Assembly (NCBI GenBank): GCA_014874385.1
Contig: JACWAE010000039.1
Location: 1 to 64,000 of the forward strand
DNA from: Dehalococcoidia bacterium
GTDB taxonomy: Bacteria; Chloroflexota; Dehalococcoidia; SZUA-161
DNA length: 64,000 nt
Direction of reading: 5' to 3'
Part shown: one piece after another, positions 25,913-32,632 of the stretch
How positions within the stretch are numbered: position 1 is the stretch's first letter
How the letters are laid out: every line of letters begins with the position of its first letter
Program-made: the position numbers and the translations under genes
The notes under the pieces: generated by a model
The model's database searches: none
What the model was told of the DNA's origin: nothing
What the model saw: the letters and a program-made list of their open reading frames with translations, nothing else

Positions 25913-26166
25913 AATGGTGACTCCCTTTCTAATTATATTTACTGTATTATATCGCAGACGAATCTTGAAGGAAAGCGGGCTGCGGGAGTTAACCGTGATG
26001 ACGACTAGGGCTTAGTGGCCGATGGCTGGTTTTGTGGTATGATGCTCAAAGATTGTTTACGAGTAGTTGTAGCAAATCAACATCGGCATGACTACGTGGA
26101 TGTAGAACCGATATTCAATTTATCTTTTCCTACACAAGTTCGAATATTCCTATTCGCTGCAGTGTC

Positions 26167-27000
26167 CTACCAACCAGCCCCCTTGCTTTCCCTGTTCTTA
26201 GTTACCTCTGGCGGCTGCCTTCTCGTATTTATCAACCGTTTTAGCAGGGTTGCTGTCGCTTCAGGATACTCCAATGGGAAAAGATGTGACCCACCAGCAA
26301 AGCATTCAAAATACAGCCGGTGTTTCAAGGCGAATCCTTCGACAAACCGCCGGAATTCACTCCGCTCGCCCACAACCAGACTCCCAGGGATGCTCACTCC
26401 CGGCTTGAACCTGTGCATGTCATGAGGTGTCGTTTTGAATATGTCCACTTCTACTTTCGGGTCGAAAGTCAGTCTTACTCCAGAAGGGGTCTCAACCATT
26501 CCATTATCAATGTAATCTGAAAAACAGTCCGGGTCAAAACGGCTAAAAAGGGCCTTGCCCCGCAAATGTGCTCTTGCCTCCTCACGGCTGGGCCATTCTT
26601 TACGCCGCCCTTTCGTCACGGCTGCCGGCCCCATGCGCCCGGCAAGCCGGAGCTTTTTGACAGCGGCCAAGAAGAGAGCGAAAGAACCATACACCAGTGG
26701 GGGATCAAGCATAATAATCTGCTGGAACAGGTCTGGCCTTTCGTACGCGGCCCTGAAGTTGAGAATCGCCCCCAGGGAATGCCCGAGCCCGATCACTGGC
26801 TCGTCGGAATTGTCCTCAATGTGTTGAATAAGCTCGCCGGTTAGGCTAACCCAGTTGTCGTCCACTGGATACCTAGCGCTGTGTCCGAGCCTGTCAATCG
26901 AGATTACCGAATATTCCGGTCCCAGCAACCGGAAGAGCTTGTTATAGGTACCGGAAGGAAAGCCGTTGGCATGTGCAAAATGTATTATTGTCTTCTGCAT
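26167..27000 (-). CDS. Alpha/beta hydrolase
   Basis: 277 residues. FAHANGFPSGTYNKLFRLL gives the oxyanion region, GLGHSLGAILNF the nucleophile elbow (Ser75) and FAGGSHLFPLEYPEATA the catalytic-His loop, so the triad looks complete. The start is ATG 27000 with GGGAAGG just upstream. It is a different subgroup from the hydrolase at 22691-23461: HANGFP replaces HGMWGG. It is the last gene inside the island before the right attachment repeat. The substrate is unknown, and an esterase or lipase role is likely. Confidence 0.88.
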   Translation of the reverse strand: MQKTIIHFAHANGFPSGTYNKLFRLLGPEYSVISIDRLGHSARYPVDDNWVSLTGELIQHIEDNSDEPVIGLGHSLGAILNFRAAYERPDLFQQIIMLDPPLVYGSFALFLAAVKKLRLAGRMGPAAVTKGRRKEWPSREEARAHLRGKALFSRFDPDCFSDYIDNGMVETPSGVRLTFDPKVEVDIFKTTPHDMHRFKPGVSIPGSLVVGERSEFRRFVEGFALKHRLYFECFAGGSHLFPLEYPEATATLLKRLINTRRQPPEVTKNRESKGAGW

Positions 27001-27120
27001 GACCTTCCCTGTGCAGTAACTGTCATATCAGAGTCTTTGCTGCCGCCGTCCTCTCCTGAAAACAGCCGGCATCCAGGTCTCTGCCGCTCCGGCTTTGCAG
27101 GCAATTTCTCATTCGTCCCA

Positions 27121-27342
27121 TTATACCACCTCCGCCCGCCTCGTCGCCTTTTTTATTCGCCTCACCGTCTCATATGATACCCCATACTCCTTTGCAAGCT
27201 GACGAAGACTCCCAACTTTATTCCGTTCCACAAGCTCCGCTAAAAGTGAGGGCGGCAACTTGCCGCGAGGCTTTACTGCGGTTACAATGCATACCGGATA
27301 AAGACCCATCGCCAATAATGAAGGTGTGAAGTCGAATCCCAT
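27121..27342 (-). CDS. Small helix-turn-helix protein at the island's right end
   Basis: About 73 residues. The last 50 are a clear resolvase/Hin-like helix-turn-helix: RGKLPPSLLAELVERN then GSLRQLAKEYGVSYETVRRIKK. The start lies in the tRNA-derived repeat: ATG 27342 and the upstream ATG 27357 both use bases of the attachment site. Other in-frame ATG codons lie at 27306 and nearby. It may be the HTH part of a recombinase, or a small recombination-directionality or regulator protein left at the junction. It has no ribosome-binding site of note, so expression is uncertain. Confidence 0.45.
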   Translation of the reverse strand: MGFDFTPSLLAMGLYPVCIVTAVKPRGKLPPSLLAELVERNKVGSLRQLAKEYGVSYETVRRIKKATRRAEVV

Positions 27343-27350
27343 CGGGGTCG
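27332..27350 (+). repeat. Right attachment-site repeat (copy of tRNA-Asp 3' end)
   Basis: An exact 19-base copy of the tRNA-Asp 3' end (TCGAATCCCATCGGGGTCG), without the rest of a tRNA: the bases upstream do not fold into the 5' half. It pairs with 11497-11515 as a direct repeat about 15.8 kb apart. Confidence 0.75.
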
Positions 27351-27430
27351 GATGCAATATCTCTGGCGTGACATTCTAAGTTAAGTCTGAAGAATGGCTC
27401 CAGTTCAGGTCGTGGCGGTTAAGCCACGAC
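27351..27430 (-). pseudogene. Second serine recombinase remnant, decayed C-terminal end
   Basis: Read on the minus strand, the sequence gives VVA-stop-PPRPELEPFFRLNLE and then runs into the attachment repeat. It lines up with VVAVRPQPELQPFFALNYEE of the remnant at 11477-12004, including the bases encoding PELxPFF. The in-frame stop and the loss of the upstream part show a decayed gene. The same orientation and same distance to the repeat show that a second related element once inserted at this site. Confidence 0.65.
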
Positions 27431-27741
27431 CTTCCTATTCTCGACCACTGCTTTTCAAGGAGAACAATGTCTATCAACTATTCCTTATTATGTCAAATTT
27501 CTGGCAGAGGCTTGACAAACTACAAAAAATCGTGTAGGAAAGTAACAGCCGAATAGCATTGCGTTATCATTTGCTAGCGTCGCCTTACATTGCAAGACAT
27601 TGTTGAATATAGTTATTGTATCGTGGGAGCTATCTCACTTTTAAGGTAATTTGATTAGTTAATCCAGTGAAAGGAGGTGACGGAACAGCTAAAACAAACA
27701 AGGTCGGGCCCACAGTGAATTCAACAGGAGGTGAATATATC
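27431..27741. other. Intergenic, possible promoter of liv genes
   Basis: About 300 bases of A/T-rich sequence. TTGACA occurs at 27512-27517, with a weak TAGGAA 17 bases later. This is a possible but unconvincing promoter for livJ. No gene was seen; the upstream extension of the livJ frame to 27667 lacks a ribosome-binding site. Confidence 0.35.
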
Positions 27742-29031
27742 GTGAAGATTATATCAAAAGTAGTCGTCATCCTCTTGCTCGCAAGTCTGATAATAGGCGT
27801 GGGCGGCTGCGGTGGCAAGGCAGCAAACGAGATTAAGATAGGTGTGATTGGCCCGATGCAGTTCGAGATGGGCAAACAACACTGGGAGGGGGCGACCCTG
27901 GCGGCGGATGAGATCAATGCGGCAGGCGGAGTAAAGGTGGGGAATGAGTCCTACCAGATAAAATTGGTACAGGTCGACTCCAATGAGCTCGTGAGCCCTG
28001 CCGATGCTGCGAGTGCAGCGGAGAGAGCAATCACCGATGATAAAGTAGACTTCCTGGTAGGGACGATCAGAAGCGAGGCCGCATTAGCAGTGCAAGAAGT
28101 TGCCATGGATCATCAGAAGATATTCATGAGCTGCGGTTCCAGTGAGACGAAGCTAAGCGATAATGTAGCTGCTAACTACGACCGCTATAAGTACTGGTTC
28201 AGGGTCACCCCGGTCAACAATAACTACCTGGCGCAGTTGAACTTCCTGCTAGTAGGGATGGTGGCACAGAAAATAGGTGCACAACTCAAGATGGCACCCA
28301 AATTGGCTATAATGGCGGAGAAAGCATCCTGGACAGAAGCCATAATTGCTGCTGCCCAACAGTACCTTCCCCCACAGGGAATACAAATCGTGGGCGTCTG
28401 GCAGCCCTCGGCTGAAGCCACGGATGTAACGGCAGAGCTGCAGGCCATTAAAGACTCGGGTGCTAATATGATTATGACCGCGCTCTCTGGGACAGTGGGC
28501 ATACCTTACGCCAGAGAGTGGGAGGAACTGCAGATACCGGCAGCCTCGGTCGGTATCAACGTGATGGCCCAATCCGACGATTTCTTTACGAATACAGGCG
28601 GCTACGGTAACTACGAGACGACATTAAACACTTATGCTCGGGGTGTAGAGTACACTAATAAGACTGCCCCATTTATGAACGCGTTCATTGCAAAAATGGG
28701 GGAGACCCCGACCTATAATGCCGGAACCTACGACGCGCTCTATATCCTTAAGGGGGCTATAGAGAGAGCAGGCAGCCTCAACGAAGATGAGATAGTCAGT
28801 GAACTAGAAAAAACCGATTACGTCGGCACAGCAGGACGTGTTGTATTCGATGCTAACCATGACGTAAAATGGGGGCCTGGCTACGTGACCGCCGTAGGTG
28901 TCCAATGGCAGAATGGAGAACTCAAGGGTATCTGGCCGCCAGCAGACGGATCCTGGTACGGAGTCAAGTACGCAGGCATTGTGGATTACCAGCTACCTCC
29001 CTGGGTGGTCTCATACTGGACACAACAGTAG
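27742..29031 (+). CDS. livJ: Branched-chain amino acid ABC transporter, substrate-binding lipoprotein
   Basis: 429 residues from GTG 27742, chosen because AGGAGGTGA lies 7 bases upstream and a signal sequence follows at once (VKIISKVVVILLLASLIIG, then the lipobox GVGGC). The mature protein is a type I periplasmic-binding fold: IKIGVIGPMQFEMGKQHWEG, LAADEINAAGGV, and DKVDFLVGTIRSEAALAVQEV, typical of Leu/Ile/Val-binding and related amide-binding proteins. It leads a livJHM operon. The ligand may be a branched-chain amino acid or another small carboxylate or amide, because this family is broad and the nearby acyl-CoA ligase allows an acid. Confidence 0.88.
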   Translation: MKIISKVVVILLLASLIIGVGGCGGKAANEIKIGVIGPMQFEMGKQHWEGATLAADEINAAGGVKVGNESYQIKLVQVDSNELVSPADAASAAERAITDDKVDFLVGTIRSEAALAVQEVAMDHQKIFMSCGSSETKLSDNVAANYDRYKYWFRVTPVNNNYLAQLNFLLVGMVAQKIGAQLKMAPKLAIMAEKASWTEAIIAAAQQYLPPQGIQIVGVWQPSAEATDVTAELQAIKDSGANMIMTALSGTVGIPYAREWEELQIPAASVGINVMAQSDDFFTNTGGYGNYETTLNTYARGVEYTNKTAPFMNAFIAKMGETPTYNAGTYDALYILKGAIERAGSLNEDEIVSELEKTDYVGTAGRVVFDANHDVKWGPGYVTAVGVQWQNGELKGIWPPADGSWYGVKYAGIVDYQLPPWVVSYWTQQ

Positions 29032-29107
29032 AAATCAGAGCCAAGGGTTATTCTGCTGGTTAGTAAATTAATTAAGGAAGTAGCCAAGGTTAGTCCTAGG
29101 TAAAGGG

Positions 29108-29144
29108 TATCCCCTCGGTGAGGCAGAAACTCACCGAGGGGATA
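29108..29144 (+). terminator. Strong intergenic stem-loop between livJ and livH
   Basis: Two perfect 15-base arms (29108-29122, TATCCCCTCGGTGAG, and 29130-29144) enclose a 7-base loop. There is no T run. In binding-protein transport operons such hairpins partly terminate transcription or protect the upstream message, so that the binding protein is made in excess of the permeases. Confidence 0.65.
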
Positions 29145-29178
29145 TGTAAAGTTGCTGGACTTCCGAGCTGGATAGTAT

Positions 29179-30051
29179 ATGGCAGAGAATATAATTGTAT
29201 ATGGGCTTGTCTCAAGCGGAGTATACGCCCTGCTTGCTGTGGGGTTTTCCCTCATATTCGGTGTCGCGCGCATAGTCAACCTCTCTCACACTGCATTCTA
29301 CATGCTTGCAGCTTACTTGATTTACAGTTTGACCATTGCCGCAGGTCTGAATATTTACCTTTCTATCGCTATTGCAATCTTTGCAGTTGCTGTGGTGGGA
29401 ACAATCAGCTACAGGCTGGTCATTGCCCGGGTCCGTCAGCACGAGGCTACGACCCTTATAGTGACCATAGCCCTAGCGGTCATAATACAGGAAGCTATAC
29501 TGAAGGGTTTCGGCGGCAACCCTCGGAGCGTTCCCAAACTCATCTCGGGGGCAACGGAGATATTTGGCGTTGGCGTACTCAATCAACAACTACTGACCCT
29601 GGGTGTAGTACTCTTACTGATATTGGCCACCTGGTTATTCTTAATGAAAACAAAGTCGGGTGTTGCAATCCGCTCCACTGCTCAGGATAGAGAAACTGCC
29701 AACCTCATGGGAATAAACGTTCCCAGGATCGAGACGCTCACGATGGCCATATCTGTCGGTCTTGCTGCAATAGCAGGCGCACTGGTAGCACCTCTTTTCG
29801 TACTGACCCCCGGGATGTGGACACACCCCCTGGTAATGGTCCTTGCTATAGTGGTACTCGGAGGTCTGGGCAGCCTTCAAGGAAGCCTGATAGGAGCAGT
29901 CATACTTGGTTTCTCTGAGAACCTGGTCGTTTTCCTGGCGCCATCGGGAGCCTTTCTTAAAACTTCGGTGGCTCTGACTATTATGCTTATAGTGATATTA
30001 ATCAGGCCAGAAGGCCTTTTCGGAGTCAAGTTCGAGGAAGAGAGGGGATGA
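29179..30051 (+). CDS. livH: Branched-chain amino acid ABC transporter permease LivH
   Basis: 290 residues with about eight hydrophobic segments. Family signatures are YGLVSSGVYALLAVGFSLIFG at the N-terminus and the cytoplasmic coupling loop STAQDRETANLMGINVPRIE (EAA-like), then VLGGLGSLQGSLIGAV near the end. It forms the membrane channel with LivM. The ribosome-binding site is weak. It follows a hairpin and overlaps livM by 4 bases (ATGA), so the permeases are translationally coupled. Confidence 0.9.
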   Translation: MAENIIVYGLVSSGVYALLAVGFSLIFGVARIVNLSHTAFYMLAAYLIYSLTIAAGLNIYLSIAIAIFAVAVVGTISYRLVIARVRQHEATTLIVTIALAVIIQEAILKGFGGNPRSVPKLISGATEIFGVGVLNQQLLTLGVVLLLILATWLFLMKTKSGVAIRSTAQDRETANLMGINVPRIETLTMAISVGLAAIAGALVAPLFVLTPGMWTHPLVMVLAIVVLGGLGSLQGSLIGAVILGFSENLVVFLAPSGAFLKTSVALTIMLIVILIRPEGLFGVKFEEERG

Positions 30052-31103
30052 CCGCACCGGCAGCCTACGTCACCAAGTTGTTTAAGCTATTGAGGACGGA
30101 AGTATTTGTACTGCCCGGCAGGACGGCGGCCCTGTTCATTTGCCTTCTGCTACTGATATTCCCCATCATTTCGCCAGAGTCGTATATTCTCCGCGTGCTT
30201 ATTATCGCCAGTATCTACGCCATCTTTGCAGCGAGTTGGGACTTGCTGTCGGGTTTCACCGGGCAGATCAACTTCGGACATGCTCTATTTTTTGGAGTAG
30301 CCGCCTATACGGCAGCCATATTGAACCTCAACCTGGGATTAGCACCATGGGCGACAATACCCCTGGGTGCCGTTGCTGCGGTTTTAGCGGGGTTGGTTGT
30401 AGGTGTGCCCTGTCTAAGATTGCGAGGCACATATCTGGCCTTTGCTACCCTCGCGTTTCCCTTGATCCTGGTAGGCGTGGTATACGCCATTCCCAGCGTT
30501 ACTCATGGTGAGTTGGGTATCTACGGGATAGCCTCCTTGTCCGGGTCAAGAATAACTTCATATTATATCGTCATCCCCTCTATGCTGGCTCTCGGGTTCA
30601 TTATGTGGAAAATCTCCGATTCTAAGACTGGCCTCATCTTTCACGCCATCCGGGAGGACGAGGTCACTGCCAGGGCATCGGGAATAAACACGACCCGCTA
30701 CAAACTTCTGGCCTTTTGCTTGAGCGGGCTTTTCGCTGGAATCGCGGGGGGGCTTTACGCACATTTCACCAAGTCAGCAGGACCATCGACGTTGGATCTT
30801 TTGCTTTCCTTTCAGGCAATCATATGGGCGGTTTTCGGCGGTATCGCGACTATATATGGACCTATAGCCGGTGTCCTCATCCTCTACCCGCTCACTGAGT
30901 ATGTGCTCATAAAGTATTTCGCAGTTCCTACTGAGGCGAGATTGCTCATCACTGCCATAATAGTACTGCTTGTACTCCTTTTTATGCCTCGAGGCCTCAC
31001 GACGTGGTTTCGGGACAAGACAGAAAAGGTATGTCCCAGATGCAAGTTGCAGAATGTAGCCTGGCGCAAGAAATGCAGGGTATGTACAGCGGAACTAGAT
31101 TGA
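30048..31103 (+). CDS. livM: ABC transporter permease LivM with C-terminal zinc ribbon
   Basis: 351 residues. The permease part has about ten hydrophobic segments, with SWDLLSGFTGQINFGHALFFG at the N-terminal half, the coupling loop REDEVTARASGINTTRYK, and VFGGIATIYGPIAGVLILYP. After the last membrane segment (FMPRGLTTWF) comes an unusual tail of about 30 residues containing CPRC and, 10 residues later, CRVC: a small zinc ribbon on the cytoplasmic side. Ordinary LivM proteins end at the membrane segment. The tail may contact the ATPases or sense metal or redox state. The gene converges on livF with a 9-base gap. Confidence 0.9.
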   Translation: MTAPAAYVTKLFKLLRTEVFVLPGRTAALFICLLLLIFPIISPESYILRVLIIASIYAIFAASWDLLSGFTGQINFGHALFFGVAAYTAAILNLNLGLAPWATIPLGAVAAVLAGLVVGVPCLRLRGTYLAFATLAFPLILVGVVYAIPSVTHGELGIYGIASLSGSRITSYYIVIPSMLALGFIMWKISDSKTGLIFHAIREDEVTARASGINTTRYKLLAFCLSGLFAGIAGGLYAHFTKSAGPSTLDLLLSFQAIIWAVFGGIATIYGPIAGVLILYPLTEYVLIKYFAVPTEARLLITAIIVLLVLLFMPRGLTTWFRDKTEKVCPRCKLQNVAWRKKCRVCTAELD

Positions 31104-31112
31104 AATAACTGT

Positions 31113-31862
31113 CTACAGGCCCAGGTATGTTTTTCTAATGGTCTCGTCCCGAAGTAATTCCTCGCCAGTTCCTTCAGCGATCACCCTTCCGTGGGAAAGA
31201 ACGTAGCTCCTGCCGGCGAGTGAGAACGCAGAGCCAACGTCTTGCTCCACCAATAGCAGTGCAATCCCTGTTTCTCGAATTTCCTTAATGCGCTGAAATA
31301 ACTCGGTTTTCAACTTAGAGGAGAGACCAGTCGATGGTTCATCGATGCACAGCAGTTTAGGCCGTATCATCAGCGCTCGCCCGATGGCCAGCATCTGCCG
31401 CTCTCCTCCTGACAGCGTCCCTGATATCTGGCTACTCCGTTCCTTGAGCACTGGAAATAACTTATACACCTTCTCAAGATTTGTCTTGATCTCTCCTCTG
31501 TCTTTGCAGAGGTAAGCGCCCGCTCTCAGATTGTCCATCACAGTCATCTCCGCAAAAACACGCGCTCTCTCAGGACAATGTACCAGCCCCATCTTGGCAA
31601 TCTCGTGCGGTTCAATTGAGTCAATCCTCTCCCCATCGAAGGTTACAGTACCCTCGATGGTGATGTCGCCCGCGCGTGTTCCCTTCATCATGGAGCGTTC
31701 CCATCTCACTAGCCCTGTTATGGTTCGAAGTAATGTTGACTTACCGGCACCGTTCGGTCCGACCAGGCTGACCAGTTCTCCCTCGCCGACATGCAAACTA
31801 ACGTCGTTCAGCAGCATAGCGGTAGCGTAACAGACTTTCAGGTCACTTACTTCAAGCAGCAA
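31113..31862 (-). CDS. livF: ABC transporter ATP-binding protein LivF
   Basis: 249 residues. Walker A is GPNGAGKSTLL, the signature is LSGGERQMLAIGRAL, Walker B is KLLCIDEPSTGLS and the switch region LLLVEQDVGSAFSLA follows. The start is TTG 31862, one base beyond the livG stop, giving MLLEVSDLKVCYA, with AAGGTGG about 9 bases upstream. It energises uptake with LivG. It lies with livG and an acyl-CoA ligase on the strand opposite to livJHM, converging on livM, so the transporter is split over two operons. Confidence 0.9.
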   Translation of the reverse strand: MLLEVSDLKVCYATAMLLNDVSLHVGEGELVSLVGPNGAGKSTLLRTITGLVRWERSMMKGTRAGDITIEGTVTFDGERIDSIEPHEIAKMGLVHCPERARVFAEMTVMDNLRAGAYLCKDRGEIKTNLEKVYKLFPVLKERSSQISGTLSGGERQMLAIGRALMIRPKLLCIDEPSTGLSSKLKTELFQRIKEIRETGIALLLVEQDVGSAFSLAGRSYVLSHGRVIAEGTGEELLRDETIRKTYLGL

Positions 31863-31863
31863 T

Positions 31864-32631
31864 TCAGCAAACCACCTTCCCTATGCAAGCTTCGATAACC
31901 CTCTCATTCTTGATTATGTCTTCAGGTATACCATCCGCAATCAGTTCGCCGAAATCGAGCACTATGACTCGATCTACTATTTTCATAAGCTCTGCCAGCT
32001 TGTGTTCTATGATAATCATCGCTGGTCCTTCGCTGTGTAATCTGCCAAACCTGCCTCCTTTATGCAACCTCTTTATAGACTTGGCCAGCAACTCAGTCTC
32101 GGCAGGATTCAACCCGCTGAACGGCTCGTCTAATAGGAGTAACTCGGGGTCGGTGGCTATCGCCCGTGCCATCTCCAAACGTCTCAGATCTCCCTGAGAC
32201 AAGCAGGAAGCTGGCTCCAGAGCGAGGTCGGAAATGCCAACGAACTCCAATGCATCTAGAGCTTTGGCCTCAACCGTTTTAACCCATTCTCCCCTCTTCA
32301 TTGCCCTGGGTGAAAGACAGGCTACTATCACATTGGCAATAATAGGCAAACGGCGAAATGGTCTCGTCACCTGGAATGTGCCAGCTATTCCTTGGTTCAC
32401 GATGGTCCAGGGTTTGGCCCGGGTGATATCCTTGCCTTTAAATCTCACCTTGCCGGAATCTGGCTTCAATATGCCGGTTATGAGGCGCAGCACTGTGGTC
32501 TTTCCTGCACCGTTGGGGCCTATCAAGCCAACCATCTCATTTCTACCCATCTGGAAGCTTATATTGTTAACAGCTACCAGGCCGCCAAAGCGCTTGGTTA
32601 GCTTCTCAATTTCAAGGAATGGCACTGTCAT
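31864..32631 (-). CDS. livG: ABC transporter ATP-binding protein LivG
   Basis: 255 residues. Walker A is GPNGAGKTTVL, Walker B is LLLLDEPFSGLN, and the signature reads LSQGDLRRLEMARAI, a common LivG variant of LSGGQ. The C-terminal LIADGIPEDIIKNERVIEAC is typical of LivG. It sits one base after the acyl-CoA ligase and one base before livF, so the three are clearly one operon. A GGRFGRLHSEG insertion before the H-loop is longer than usual. Confidence 0.9.
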   Translation of the reverse strand: MTVPFLEIEKLTKRFGGLVAVNNISFQMGRNEMVGLIGPNGAGKTTVLRLITGILKPDSGKVRFKGKDITRAKPWTIVNQGIAGTFQVTRPFRRLPIIANVIVACLSPRAMKRGEWVKTVEAKALDALEFVGISDLALEPASCLSQGDLRRLEMARAIATDPELLLLDEPFSGLNPAETELLAKSIKRLHKGGRFGRLHSEGPAMIIIEHKLAELMKIVDRVIVLDFGELIADGIPEDIIKNERVIEACIGKVVC

Positions 32632-32632
32632 C

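Larger units (their letters stand above)
11516..27350. mobile_element. Putative tRNA-Asp genomic island with acyl-CoA catabolic cargo
   Basis: The segment is bounded by 19-base direct repeats identical to the tRNA-Asp 3' end, with recombinase remnants beside both. The cargo is metabolic: SCP2-like protein, two DUF2148 proteins, acyl-CoA synthetase, acyl-CoA dehydrogenase, thiolase, SDR, two CaiB homologues, two alpha/beta hydrolases, a PRC-barrel protein and a PanE-like reductase. Truncated genes inside it (19411-19557, and possibly 24427-24595) indicate past rearrangement. Codon usage in 12.5-19.4 kb appears richer in A/T-ending codons than the liv, vor and GlgB regions, judged by eye. No intact integrase or conjugation gene is visible, so the island is probably immobile now. 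Confidence 0.55.

Noticed and set aside
27301-27350. A second tRNA-Asp gene at the right repeat
   Set aside because: Only the last 19 bases match; upstream sequence does not form the acceptor, D or anticodon arms, so it is an attachment-site copy.
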